From SIG598 sp045538015 (GTDB taxonomy: Bacteria; Bacillota; Clostridia; Oscillospirales; Acutalibacteraceae): a stretch of 36,908 nucleotides of DNA. Each line of letters starts with the position of its first letter. The stretch's first letter is position 1. Where the stretch lies: the NCBI GenBank assembly GCA_045538015.1, contig JAZSQO010000058.1, forward strand, positions 1 to 36,908. The letters are read 5' to 3'. A program made the position numbers and the translations under genes. This document shows, piece by piece, positions 7,886 through 17,028 of this stretch. The notes below the pieces were generated by a model. That model did no database searches. It was given only the letters and a program-made list of their open reading frames with translations, and was not told the DNA's origin.

Positions 7886-7914
7886 ATAATATATGCTTCG
7901 GCACGGAATGTCAA
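7886..7914 (-). promoter_or_regulatory. Promoter of potABC
   Basis: Minus strand TTGACA (7909-7914), 17-base spacer, TATTAT (7886-7891). Start of transcription predicted near 7879, about 90 bases before the ATG. Confidence 0.85.
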
Positions 7915-8004
7915 GATAATTGCCTCTTCGACAGATACCAATTTTAGGCTCGCCCGGCAGGAATATTTTGCCTCTTTGTCACAGACTTACCGTTCCGATG
8001 TTCC

Positions 8005-8033
8005 TTTACAGTCCCATCGTCCCATGGTATAAT
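8005..8033 (+). promoter_or_regulatory. Promoter of the HAD-addB-addA operon
   Basis: TTTACA (8005-8010), 17-base spacer, TATAAT (8028-8033) preceded by TGG; near-consensus and 39 bases before the start codon of the HAD gene. Confidence 0.8.
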
Positions 8034-8071
8034 GCAGACATAAGAAAAATAATTCAAAAAGGATGATAGCC

Positions 8072-8725
8072 ATGACAAATTCTCTGCCCTTCAGTCTGGT
8101 CATCTGGGACTGGAACGGCACGCTGGTCAACGACGCCGGCGCATCCTACGAATCGGTCAATGATATGCTTGCCCGCCGGGAACTGCCGCCCATCACCTTC
8201 CAGCAGTATTCCAGCTATATTGAAACGCCCATAACCGGCTTCTACCGCCATATCTTCGAGGATTTCGACAGCATGGACTTCGGCGTTATCTCCCGGGAAT
8301 TTCACGAAGGCTCCGCGCGGCACATGGCCGGACGGGGACTTATGCCCGGCGCCGGGGCCGTCCTTGAACGGCTGCGTGAGGCGGGAGTGAAGCAGGTCAT
8401 CGTCTCCTCCTGCGAGCAGGGTATGCTCACCGAGCAGGTGACCCGGTACGGCGTGGCGGAGTACTTTGACGCCATACTCGGCGCCGGGGATTTCCACGCC
8501 GGCAGCAAGATCGACCGCGCCCGGGATTACATGGCCCGGTGCGGCATCTCGCCCGACCGGACGGTCAACATCGGCGATATGCTCCACGACAGCGAGCTTT
8601 CTCAGGCGCTGGGCATCCGGTGTGTTCTGGTGGCCAGAGGTCATCAGACGCCCGAGGATCTCAAGGCCGCCGACGCGCTCCTTCTGGACGACATCAGCGG
8701 TGTGCCCGAGGCTCTGGGATTATGA
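8072..8725 (+). CDS. HAD-superfamily hydrolase, phosphoglycolate-phosphatase-like
   Basis: A 217-residue haloacid-dehalogenase-type phosphatase. Motif I is IWDWNGTLVN near residues 12-18: the nucleophile Asp is present but the second, general acid/base Asp of the classical DxD is Asn. Motif II is VIVSSC, the Lys of motif III lies in HAGSKIDRA, and motif IV is VNIGDMLHDSELS. An alpha-helical cap domain fills residues about 20-90. The substrate is unknown. ATG at 8072 is preferred over the ATG at 8063 because AAGGA is then correctly spaced. First gene before addB (27 bases away), probably co-transcribed with it; a repair-related or housekeeping clean-up role is only inference. Confidence 0.85.
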   Translation: MTNSLPFSLVIWDWNGTLVNDAGASYESVNDMLARRELPPITFQQYSSYIETPITGFYRHIFEDFDSMDFGVISREFHEGSARHMAGRGLMPGAGAVLERLREAGVKQVIVSSCEQGMLTEQVTRYGVAEYFDAILGAGDFHAGSKIDRARDYMARCGISPDRTVNIGDMLHDSELSQALGIRCVLVARGHQTPEDLKAADALLLDDISGVPEALGL

Positions 8726-8752
8726 CATTGTCCTATCACTAAGGAGGCTACC

Positions 8753-11700
8753 ATGCTTCAGCTTATAACCGGCGGCTCCGGCTGCGGAAAAACATACTAT
8801 GTGCGCCAGCGGCTGTGCGAGCTGGCAAGGGAGGGCGGCAGTCCCATTCTCATCGTTCCCGAGCAGTATTCCTTCGAGAGCGAGCGGGCCATGCTGTCTT
8901 CGCTGGGAGCGGCCGACGCCCACAAGGTGCGGGTATACAGCTTCACCCGCCTTGCCGAGGATCTTGCCCGCAAGGCCGGCGGCTCGGCGGGACGGCGGCT
9001 GGACGACTGCGGCCGCGTGGCCGCCATGGGTCTGGTGCTGTCCAAATTGGGCAGTCACCTGAGCTACTACAAGGGCAAGCGCTCCTCCCACTTCATCGAG
9101 CATCTGCTGGACGCGGTAAAGGAGTTCAAGCTGTGCGCCCTGGACCCGGAGGACATCGCTCAGGCCGCGGCCAAGGCCGACGGACGCCTTGCCGACAAGC
9201 TGGGCGAGCTGGCGCTGATATACGGCGGCTACGATGCCGTCACCGCCCAGCTGGCTCCCCAAAAGAACACCACCCTTTACGACACTCTGCTGGCAAGCGG
9301 CATAGAGGACAGCCTTCCCGACCAGCCCGCCCTTGACCCCATGGACGACCTCGACCGGCTGTACGAGCAGCTGGGAGACATCCGCTTCTTTGAGGGCGTG
9401 ACCGTTTTTGTGGACTCCTTCCGGGGCTACACCGGTCAGGAGCTGCGGGTGCTGGGACGCATCATGCAGCAGGCAAAGCTGTGCGCCGTCACCGTGGGAC
9501 TGGAGCACGCTCCCACCCAGACCGAGGCCGAGAGCGGCCTTTTTGCCACGGCGCTAACCACCGCCGCCCAGCTTAAAGCCACGGCGGAGCGATACGGCTG
9601 CGGCCTGCTGCCCGAGGTGGTATTGAGCAAGCGTTATCGCTTCCGCTCGGAGGCTCTGGGAGTGCTGGAAGGCTCCATCTTCCGCCGGGAGGAAGACCGG
9701 CTGGTGTGGGAGGAGCCCACCGACGACCTCACCCTTTACGAAGCCGCCGACCGTTACGACGAGCTGGAATTCTGCGCCCGGGAATGCCGCCGCCTTGTGC
9801 GGGAGGAGGGCTACCGGTGCAAGGACATCGCCATAATTGCCCGGGACGAGGCGCTTTACGCTCCCATCGCCGCCGACGCCCTCGCCCAGCAGGCACTTCC
9901 CTGCTTTGCCGACCTGCGGGTGGACGCCTCCGGCTCGCCACTCATGCGCTTCGTGCTGGCCGCTCTGGACGCGGCCAAGGGAAATATGCGCACCGCCGAT
10001 GTGCTGCGCTGCCTCAAGACCGGCATGATAGAGGGCATCACTCCCTCAGACATCGCCGAGCTGGAAAACTACTGCTACATATGGAGCGTTCCCACCGGGG
10101 GCTGGGAGCAGCCCTTTGACCAGAATCCCGACGGCATGGGCGCCCGCTCGGACGAGCACACCGCCCTGCGCCTTGAGCGCGTCAACGCCGTGCGGGAGCG
10201 GCTGTGCTCCCTCATTCTTCCTCTGCGGGCGGCTTTGCGCTCGGAGAAGGCTTCGGAAATGGCCGCCGCGGTGTATACCCTCGCGGAAAGCAGCGGCTGT
10301 ATTGCCTGCCTCGAGGAGCTGAGCGAGGGTCTCTCCCCCACTCAGGCCGCCGAACTGCCTCAGCTCTGGGAGCTGCTTGTTTCCATTCTCGAGCAGCTTC
10401 ACGCCATTCTGGGCGGCGGGCTGTGCTCGGGTGAGGACTTCATCGCATATATCACCCTTATGATAAAGCGGGCCGATGTGGGACATATTCCCCACGGCCT
10501 TGACGAGATAACCTTCGGCGGCGCCGACCGTCTGAGGGTCAATTCTCCCCGGGCGGTATTCGTCGTGGGAGCGCTGGAGGGCGAATTCCCCGCCGTTCCC
10601 TCGGGAGCGGGAGTGTTCACCGACGACGAGCGCCGCCGTCTGCGTGAGGAGCTGGGCGTGCAGGTGGCCGACACCGCCGACGCCCGTATGCTGGAGGAGC
10701 GGCTGCTGGTGTACAACGCCATAACCGCCGCCGGCGACCGGCTGTATATCACATGGCCCCGAGCCGTGGGCGGCGAGCTTGCCCAGCCCTCGGAATGGGT
10801 GGCCGAGGCTCTTGCCTGCGTGCCCAACGCCCCCCGGCTCAGCCACGGCTCTCTGCCCGAGGCAAAGGATGTGGGCAGCGCCGAGGCCGCCTTTGAGCTG
10901 TACGCCCGCTGTCTTGGCTCCGGCGCCCCGCTGGCGCCCAGTCTGCGCGCCGCCCTTGACCATTTTGACGAATGGCGGGGCAAGGCCCGCTCCGTGGAAG
11001 CCGCCCATCGGGGAGATTCACCCTCTCCTCCCGGCGCCGAGGGAGCCGGTCAGCTGTTTGGCCGGGAGCTTTTCCTTTCCGCCTCCCGGGCGGAGGACTA
11101 CCACAAGTGCGGCTATCTTTTCTTCTGCCGCTACGGTCTGGGCATCCGCCCTCTGCGCAAGGCCGAGCTGGACGGCATGGCCTACGGCACCGTGGCTCAC
11201 TATGTCCTTGAGCATCTTTTCCGCGGCGGACGCTCCTTCGCGGCCATCGCCTCCGAGCCGGAGGCCACCTCCCGGCAGGTGGCGGAGCTTATCGAGCGGT
11301 ATCTCAGCGAGGTGCTGGGCGGCGAGCAGGGCAAGACTCAGGCCTTCCTTTACCGCCTGCGGGCCATGAAGGGCAGTCTGACGGCGCTGGCGGCCAACCT
11401 TGCCGCCGAGCTTGCCGACAGCGGCTTTGTGCCCATATCCTACGAAATGAAGATCGGCCCCGGCGGCCCGGTCACGCCCGAGGCCATCACCACTCCCGGC
11501 GGCATGACCGGGCGGCTGACCGGCAGCATCGACCGTGTGGACAGCTGCAAAGCCGGCAGCAAAAATTATCTGCGGGTCATCGACTACAAGACGGGCAAAA
11601 AATCCTTCCGGCTCAGCGATGTGCTGGACGGACTGAATATGCAGATGATAATTTACCTTTCCGAGCTGTGCGCCTCCACCCGTGGCTCCACCCCCGCCGG

Positions 11701-12226
11701 TCTGCTCTACTGCCCGGCCTTTTCCGGCTACACCGACGGCGAGCGGGACAGCCTTGACGCCGTTCTTGCCTCCGAGCGGGACAAGGCACTGCGCCGGGGC
11801 GGAATGGTCATTGAGCCCGAGGAGCTTATCCCCGACGACCGCCCCGCCGAGGACACCGACCTGCCGGTGTCCCGGGCCATGGAGCACGACCTTGGCGGAA
11901 AGTATATCCCCGTGACACTGCTCAGAAGCGGCAAGACCGCCGGAATGCTTACCTCTCAGGCCAGAAGCACGGTCATTTCCGACCGGCAGTTTGAGCTTAT
12001 CGGCCGGTATGTGCGCCATCGGCTCCGGGCCATGCTGGAGCAGGTAGGTCAGGGACAGCTTGCCCCCGACCCCATCGCTCAGACTCAGTACAGTCTGTGC
12101 GAAAAATGCGATTATTATCCCGTGTGCCGCCACACCGGCGAGCCGCGGCAGAGCCGAACCATGGACACCGCCGAGGCTCTGGCGGCCATGGAAGCCGAGC
12201 TTGAGAAGGGAGGAGACAGCCAGTGA
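8753..12226 (+). CDS. addB: ATP-dependent helicase/deoxyribonuclease subunit B
   Basis: A 1157-residue AddB, the second subunit of the AddAB helicase-nuclease that resects double-strand breaks and loads recombinase at Chi. Residues 6-14 hold the Walker A-like GGSGCGKTY. The C-terminal RecB-type nuclease domain has GSIDRVD and VIDYKTGKKSF near residue 940 with the catalytic Asp and Lys. The AddB-specific iron-sulfur cysteines are visible: one in YHKCGYLFFC (about residue 785) and the final group CEKCDYYPVC (about 1115-1126). Length matches the family. Good AAGGAGG site before the ATG; ends in a four-base GTGA overlap with addA. Confidence 0.95.
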   Translation: MLQLITGGSGCGKTYYVRQRLCELAREGGSPILIVPEQYSFESERAMLSSLGAADAHKVRVYSFTRLAEDLARKAGGSAGRRLDDCGRVAAMGLVLSKLGSHLSYYKGKRSSHFIEHLLDAVKEFKLCALDPEDIAQAAAKADGRLADKLGELALIYGGYDAVTAQLAPQKNTTLYDTLLASGIEDSLPDQPALDPMDDLDRLYEQLGDIRFFEGVTVFVDSFRGYTGQELRVLGRIMQQAKLCAVTVGLEHAPTQTEAESGLFATALTTAAQLKATAERYGCGLLPEVVLSKRYRFRSEALGVLEGSIFRREEDRLVWEEPTDDLTLYEAADRYDELEFCARECRRLVREEGYRCKDIAIIARDEALYAPIAADALAQQALPCFADLRVDASGSPLMRFVLAALDAAKGNMRTADVLRCLKTGMIEGITPSDIAELENYCYIWSVPTGGWEQPFDQNPDGMGARSDEHTALRLERVNAVRERLCSLILPLRAALRSEKASEMAAAVYTLAESSGCIACLEELSEGLSPTQAAELPQLWELLVSILEQLHAILGGGLCSGEDFIAYITLMIKRADVGHIPHGLDEITFGGADRLRVNSPRAVFVVGALEGEFPAVPSGAGVFTDDERRRLREELGVQVADTADARMLEERLLVYNAITAAGDRLYITWPRAVGGELAQPSEWVAEALACVPNAPRLSHGSLPEAKDVGSAEAAFELYARCLGSGAPLAPSLRAALDHFDEWRGKARSVEAAHRGDSPSPPGAEGAGQLFGRELFLSASRAEDYHKCGYLFFCRYGLGIRPLRKAELDGMAYGTVAHYVLEHLFRGGRSFAAIASEPEATSRQVAELIERYLSEVLGGEQGKTQAFLYRLRAMKGSLTALAANLAAELADSGFVPISYEMKIGPGGPVTPEAITTPGGMTGRLTGSIDRVDSCKAGSKNYLRVIDYKTGKKSFRLSDVLDGLNMQMIIYLSELCASTRGSTPAGLLYCPAFSGYTDGERDSLDAVLASERDKALRRGGMVIEPEELIPDDRPAEDTDLPVSRAMEHDLGGKYIPVTLLRSGKTAGMLTSQARSTVISDRQFELIGRYVRHRLRAMLEQVGQGQLAPDPIAQTQYSLCEKCDYYPVCRHTGEPRQSRTMDTAEALAAMEAELEKGGDSQ

Positions 12227-15200
12227 GCCGACCTCAGTTCACCGCCGACCAGCTGGACGCCATCGAGGCCCGTGGCGGCACAATACTCGTTTCGGCCGCC
12301 GCCGGCTCGGGCAAGACCGCCGTGCTGGTGGAGCGGGTCACCCGCCTTGTCACCGACCCCGACAATCCGGTGGACGCCGACCGTCTGGTAGTGGTCACCT
12401 TCACCAAGGCAGCCGCCGCCGAAATGCGGGAACGCATCGACAGCCGCATCGCCGAGCTGCTCCGCGAGCAGCCGGACAACGCGCCTCTGCGCCGACAGAA
12501 AATGCTGCTCAGACGGGCGCACATAGACACCATTCACTCCTTCTGCTCGGCCTGCCTGCGGGAGTTTTTCGCCCGGGCGGGCATAGCGCCCGACTTCCGC
12601 ATCGCCGACGATTCGGAAATGAAGGCCATCCGCGCCGAGGCTCTCTCCGAGCTTATCGACGACTCCTACAACAGCGGCGATGAGGACTTCCGCGAGCTTG
12701 TGGAGCTGCTGGGCGACGAGCGCAGCGACCGCACCCTTTCAAAGGTCATCACCGAGCTGGCCGACTATGTGACCGCCTATCCCGATCCTCAGGCCAAGCT
12801 GGATGAATTTGCCGCCATGTACCACAGCGATCTCCCCGTGGCCGAGACCGGCTGGGGACGGTACGCTCTGGAGCGTTCGGCGGCGCTGATGGATTTTGCC
12901 GCCGACCTCAACGACCGGGCGCTGGACGAGATAACCCTCTACCCGGAGATCGAGGCCAAATGCCGGGCGGCCTTTGACCTTGACGGCAAGGTATTTGCCC
13001 AGCTGAGGGATATGGCTCTGGCGGGCGACTGGGATGGACTTTACGCCGCCTCACGCTCAAAGTCGCTCTTTGGCCGGATGCCCTCCTCCCGCAAGTCGGA
13101 CGGCTCAAAATTCTCCGACGATCCCGACTACTGCCGCATAGACAACGGCCGCAGCTACCGCAAGAATCTGGTGAGCAAAAAGCTGCCCGAGCTGCTGTGC
13201 GCCGACAGCGCCGGCTTTGAGGCCGACCGGGAGCATCTTGCCCCGGTGGTGAATACACTGTGCCGGCTGACCGCCGCCTTCCGCGCCTCGGTGGCCCGCC
13301 GCAAGGCCGACCGCAAGCTGCTGGACTACGACGATCTTGAGCACATGACCGCCGGTCTGCTCTTCTACGAAAAGGACGGCATCCGTTACCGCACCGACAC
13401 GGCCAAGGAGCTGGCCTCCCGCTTTGACGAGCTGCTCATCGACGAATATCAGGACACCAACTACACTCAGGATCTTATCTTCCGGGCCATTTCCCGTGAG
13501 CCGGGCGACGAGATCGCCGAGGGCGGCAATCTGTTCCTCGTGGGCGACATCAAACAGAGCATATACAGCTTCCGCAAGGCGGTGCCTCAGCTGTTTCTCC
13601 AGCGTCTCAACGACTACACTCTCTACGACCGGGAGCATCCGGTCTTCCCGGCAAAAATCATTCTCGACCGCAACTTCCGCAGCCGTCCCGAGGTCACCGA
13701 CGCGGTCAACTTTATCTTTGAGCAGATAATGACCGCCCAGCGCGGCGGCATCATCTACGACGAGCAGCAGCGGCTGGTGGCCGGCAGAGCCTTTCCCGCC
13801 GCCGAGGGCATGGAGACCGAGCTGCATCTGTTCACCGCCAAGGCCTCTTCCCCCTCGGAGGACGAGGAAAACGACGACAGCCGCGCCGAGATCGAGGCCC
13901 GCTACTGCGCCCGCCTGATTCAGAAAATGGTGGGTAAGGCCATGGTCACCGACGGCGACGGACTGCGCCCGGCGGGCTACGGCGACTTCTGCATCCTGCG
14001 GCGAGGAGTGCGCTCCGGCGCGGGTAAGGCCTTTATCGAGCAGTTCGGCGCTCTGGGCATCCCGGTATCGGTCAATGTGGACGAGGGCTTTTTCCGCCAG
14101 CCGGAGGTGTGCGTGACCCTGTCTCTGCTCCGGGCGGTGGATAATCCTCTGCTGGATATTCCCCTGACCGCCGCTCTGCGCTCCCCGGTCTTCGGCTTTG
14201 ACAGCGGCGACCTTGCCGCTCTGCGCTCGGGAATGGAGGGCAAGCCCCCGGTGTACGCCTGCCTGCGCCAGAAGGCGCTGGACGGCGACTCCCGGTGCCT
14301 GCGCGCCGTGGAGCTGCTTGACTCCCTGCGGGTCAGCGCCGCCGCCATGCCCTGCGACCGGCTGCTGCGCCACATCTACAACCGCACCGGCTACCTCGCC
14401 GCCGTTCAGGCCATGCCCAACGGCAGAGAGCGCCGGAACAATCTTCTTCTGCTGCTGGAGTTTGCCCGCACCAGCGAAGGCACCGGCAGTCACGGTCTTT
14501 CCGGATTTCTCGGCATGATGGAGCGCATGGAGGAGGACGGCCGCTCTCAGGCCTCCGCCCCTCTTTCCGGCAGCTGCGTCACCGTGCGCACCATGCACAA
14601 CGCCAAGGGTCTGCAGTTTCCCATCTGCATCATCTCCGGCCTTGCCTCCAACAAAAATAACGCCATCCTCTCCTCCTCCCTGCCCATACACGAGCGGCTG
14701 GGCGTGGGAGCGGGAATATACGACCCGTCCCGCCGCCTGCGCTACACCTCCGTCCAGCGGCAGACCGTCCGCCGGGCCCGCTTCTCCGACGAGGTGGACG
14801 AGGAGCTGAGAGTGCTGTATGTGGCCCTCACCCGTGCCGTGGACAAGCTGATAATGATCTCCGCCTCCGACCGGCGCACCTCGGTGGACAGTATGCTGGC
14901 CGGCGTAGCCTCCATGCTCACCGAAAAGGGCGTTCCTCCGGTGTGGCTGGAGCTGGCTCCCTCTCCGGGCAAATGGGTCTCGGCCTGCGCCCTGCGCCAT
15001 CCCGACTGCGATGAGCTGCGCGTCCGTGCCGCGGCGCTGTACGAGGGAACGGAATGCTCCTGCCCGCTGAAGGTCACCGTTGTGGGCGACGACGATCCCA
15101 TGCTGGAGCCGCTGAGCGCCGACGACCTTCCCTCCCTCCCCGAGACCGAGGCCGACGAGGACATCACCGCCGCCCTCATCAGCTCCATGAATTATGATTA

Positions 15201-15840
15201 TCTGAGCCGGTCGCCCGTGGGAGTGCCCGCCAAGGTGACCGCTTCCCAGACCCACAAGCACGGCGACCTTTCCGCCGGCAAAAACAGAGTACACATCAGC
15301 CCCACCCGCCCCTCCTTTATGATGAGCCAGGGACTGACGCCCACCGAGCGGGGCACCGCTCTGCACCGGTTCATGCAGTTCTGCGACCTTTCCGCCGCCC
15401 GCTCCGACGCTGAGGCCGAGGTGCGCCGGCTGGTGGAATCCCGCTTCCTCACCCGCCGGGAGGGCGACGCCGTGGACGTCGATCGTGTGGCAAAGCTGCT
15501 GGGCGGCCCTCTGGGCGCCATGATGGAGCAGGCCGAGCAGCTTTACCGGGAATGGCGCTTCACCGTGGAGCTGCCCCGGGAACGGCTGTCTCTGTTCACC
15601 GACGCCGATCCTTCCGGGGAAATGGTGGTGCTGCAGGGTGAGTGCGACCTGCTGCTCATCAGCGGCGGGCAGGCCGTCGTGGTGGACTACAAGACCGATC
15701 AGGTCACCTCCACCGATCAGCTCCTTGAGCGCTACCGGGATCAGCTGGCGCTGTACTCCGACGCGGTCACCGCCGTCACCGGCCTGCCGGTACGCTGCTA
15801 CATCTACTCCTTTAAGCTCTCCGAGCTGCGCGAGGTGTGA
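12223..15840 (+). CDS. addA: ATP-dependent helicase/nuclease subunit A
   Basis: A 1205-residue AddA with an N-terminal UvrD/Rep-type superfamily 1 helicase and C-terminal nuclease. Walker A is SAAAGSGKTAVL near residues 23-34, motif Ia VVTFTKAAAAEMRERI, Walker B LLIDEYQDTNYTQD, motif III VGDIKQSIYSFRKA, motif V TMHNAKGLQFP and motif VI LRVLYVALTRAVDKL. The RecB-type nuclease at the end has GECDLL and VVVDYKTDQ near residue 1150. GTG start overlapping the addB stop indicates translational coupling. Works with AddB as the RecBCD equivalent of Gram-positive bacteria. No clear terminator follows within the 60 bases before the rpmE promoter. Confidence 0.95.
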   Translation: MSRPQFTADQLDAIEARGGTILVSAAAGSGKTAVLVERVTRLVTDPDNPVDADRLVVVTFTKAAAAEMRERIDSRIAELLREQPDNAPLRRQKMLLRRAHIDTIHSFCSACLREFFARAGIAPDFRIADDSEMKAIRAEALSELIDDSYNSGDEDFRELVELLGDERSDRTLSKVITELADYVTAYPDPQAKLDEFAAMYHSDLPVAETGWGRYALERSAALMDFAADLNDRALDEITLYPEIEAKCRAAFDLDGKVFAQLRDMALAGDWDGLYAASRSKSLFGRMPSSRKSDGSKFSDDPDYCRIDNGRSYRKNLVSKKLPELLCADSAGFEADREHLAPVVNTLCRLTAAFRASVARRKADRKLLDYDDLEHMTAGLLFYEKDGIRYRTDTAKELASRFDELLIDEYQDTNYTQDLIFRAISREPGDEIAEGGNLFLVGDIKQSIYSFRKAVPQLFLQRLNDYTLYDREHPVFPAKIILDRNFRSRPEVTDAVNFIFEQIMTAQRGGIIYDEQQRLVAGRAFPAAEGMETELHLFTAKASSPSEDEENDDSRAEIEARYCARLIQKMVGKAMVTDGDGLRPAGYGDFCILRRGVRSGAGKAFIEQFGALGIPVSVNVDEGFFRQPEVCVTLSLLRAVDNPLLDIPLTAALRSPVFGFDSGDLAALRSGMEGKPPVYACLRQKALDGDSRCLRAVELLDSLRVSAAAMPCDRLLRHIYNRTGYLAAVQAMPNGRERRNNLLLLLEFARTSEGTGSHGLSGFLGMMERMEEDGRSQASAPLSGSCVTVRTMHNAKGLQFPICIISGLASNKNNAILSSSLPIHERLGVGAGIYDPSRRLRYTSVQRQTVRRARFSDEVDEELRVLYVALTRAVDKLIMISASDRRTSVDSMLAGVASMLTEKGVPPVWLELAPSPGKWVSACALRHPDCDELRVRAAALYEGTECSCPLKVTVVGDDDPMLEPLSADDLPSLPETEADEDITAALISSMNYDYLSRSPVGVPAKVTASQTHKHGDLSAGKNRVHISPTRPSFMMSQGLTPTERGTALHRFMQFCDLSAARSDAEAEVRRLVESRFLTRREGDAVDVDRVAKLLGGPLGAMMEQAEQLYREWRFTVELPRERLSLFTDADPSGEMVVLQGECDLLLISGGQAVVVDYKTDQVTSTDQLLERYRDQLALYSDAVTAVTGLPVRCYIYSFKLSELREV

Positions 15841-15902
15841 TTTATAGCCAAACGATACAAAAGCCGCTGTCCCATAAAGGCGAAAAAATCCGAAATTAAC
15901 TA

Positions 15903-15931
15903 TTGCAATTTGCGCCGGAATGTGCTATCAT
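15903..15931 (+). promoter_or_regulatory. Promoter of rpmE
   Basis: TTGCAA (15903-15908), 17-base spacer, TATCAT (15926-15931). Confidence 0.75.
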
Positions 15932-15994
15932 GTTTTAGCGTCTTAGGGACTATCCCGGAAAACGACTATGTTTCTGCATGAGAGGTGAAACGAA

Positions 15995-16195
15995 ATGAAG
16001 GAAAATCTGCATCCCAAGTATGAAGCTACCACCATCAAGTGTGCTTGCGGTAATGTGATCGAGACCCGCTCCACTTCCAAGGAGATCCGCGTCGAAATCT
16101 GCTCCAAGTGCCATCCCTACTTCACCGGTAAGCAGAAGCTCGTCGACACCGGCGGACGCGTCGATCGCTTCAAGAAGCGTTTCGGCCTTAACTGA
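15995..16195 (+). CDS. rpmE: 50S ribosomal protein bL31, zinc-binding type
   Basis: A 66-residue bL31 of the large ribosomal subunit. It starts with MKENLHPKYE and has the zinc ligands of the C+ form, Cys16 and Cys18 in CACG and the CSKCHP pair near residues 36-39, followed by the family motif HPYFTGKQKLVDTGGRVDRF. The zinc-containing form is the usual housekeeping version; the zinc-free paralogue that replaces it during zinc starvation is not in this window. Ribosome binding site GAGAGGTG precedes the ATG. Own promoter and own terminator. Confidence 0.97.
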   Translation: MKENLHPKYEATTIKCACGNVIETRSTSKEIRVEICSKCHPYFTGKQKLVDTGGRVDRFKKRFGLN

Positions 16196-16214
16196 TTGCT
16201 TCAACACAAAACCG

Positions 16215-16242
16215 CGGCGGTGCTTTTCGCATCGCCGTTTTT
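16215..16242 (+). terminator. Intrinsic terminator of rpmE
   Basis: Stem CGGCGGTGC / GCATCGCCG (one G-T) with a TTTTC loop and a T5 tail. Confidence 0.9.
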
Positions 16243-16266
16243 GTTTATCAGGAACGGAGGGGCTGT

Positions 16267-16893
16267 ATGGAATACACCACCGTCACGCGCGAATGCAGCG
16301 TTGAGTTCATCGAGCGCCGCTCCCGCTTCATCGGCCACATCAAGCCGGTGGTCAGCGAGGAGGAGGCCATCGCCTTCATCGAGGAAAAGCGCTCAAAATA
16401 CTGGGACGCCACCCACAATGTCTACGCCTACTCCCTGCGGGAGGGCAACATCTGCCGCTACAGCGACGACGGCGAGCCCGGCGGCACGGCCGGAATGCCG
16501 GTGCTGTCAGTGCTGACCAAGCCGGGCATCACCGACGCGGTCATCGTTGTCACCCGCTACTCCGGCGGCATTCTGCTGGGCGGCGGCGGCCTTGTGCGCG
16601 CCTATTCCCACAGCGCCGCCCTCGCCGTGGAGGAATCGGGCCTGCTGGTGATGCGTCTGTGTCAGATCTGCCGCCTTGAGTGCGACTACGGTGCTTACGG
16701 CCGTGTGGGCGCTCTCATACCCGAGATGGGCGGCGTCATCGACGATTCCCAGTTCACCGACAAGGTGGAGCTGACCTTCCACATGACCGCCGAGCAGCTG
16801 GCCGCTCTCCAGCCCCGGCTGGCCGACGCCACCTGCGGCGCCTGTCAGGCCGAGGTCACCGGCGAGCGGTTCTACGCCTTCGACGCCGAATAG
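16267..16893 (+). CDS. YigZ/IMPACT family protein
   Basis: A 208-residue member of the YigZ (UPF0029/IMPACT) family. The N-terminal domain has the diagnostic SRFIGHIKPV, then YSDDGEPGGTAGMPVL and VVTRYSGGILLGGGGLVRAY. The C-terminal domain (about residues 135-208) matches the DUF1949 ferredoxin-like fold in position and size. The eukaryotic IMPACT protein regulates translation through GCN1; the bacterial function is unsettled, with nucleic-acid or ribosome binding suggested. ATG preceded by GGAGGGG. Only 24 bases after the rpmE terminator, so it may depend on read-through from rpmE; no clear promoter of its own was seen. Confidence 0.9.
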   Translation: MEYTTVTRECSVEFIERRSRFIGHIKPVVSEEEAIAFIEEKRSKYWDATHNVYAYSLREGNICRYSDDGEPGGTAGMPVLSVLTKPGITDAVIVVTRYSGGILLGGGGLVRAYSHSAALAVEESGLLVMRLCQICRLECDYGAYGRVGALIPEMGGVIDDSQFTDKVELTFHMTAEQLAALQPRLADATCGACQAEVTGERFYAFDAE

Positions 16894-16927
16894 TGCCGTC
16901 AGAAAGCCGCTCGGACAGAAAACAGTT

Positions 16928-16961
16928 AAAGCCAAGCCGTGTGTTGCGGCTTGGCTTTTTT
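16928..16961. terminator. Intrinsic terminator of the YigZ gene (repeat copy 1)
   Basis: Twelve-pair stem AAAGCCAAGCCG / CGGCTTGGCTTT, loop TGTGTTG, T6 tail. The same element plus the following TTTGGTGAT recurs at 17531-17575 with compensatory base changes in the stem. Confidence 0.9.
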
Positions 16962-16980
16962 CTTTGGTGATAGTGCGCGA

Positions 16981-17003
16981 CGGGCGCTGGTGGGCAAATC
17001 GGG
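16981..17003. repeat. Downstream flank shared by two orphan-gene cassettes (copy A)
   Basis: The minus strand reads CCCGATTTGCCCACCAGCGC and three more bases. It matches 17999-18022 in about 19 of 24 columns with a one-base gap. Each copy lies 15-26 bases beyond the stop codon of an otherwise unrelated small gene. Confidence 0.4.
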
Positions 17004-17028
17004 ATTTGTCATATCTGAGAACTTACAT

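Noticed and set aside
13105..15366. Long minus-strand open frame (753 codons) inside addA
   Set aside because: It lies antisense to a gene with all AddA motifs; GC-rich codon bias leaves antisense frames open. The translation is Gly/Ala/His/Gln-rich without any motif.
15841..15902. Search for a terminator behind addA
   Set aside because: No stem with a T-run could be seen in this stretch; nothing is reported.
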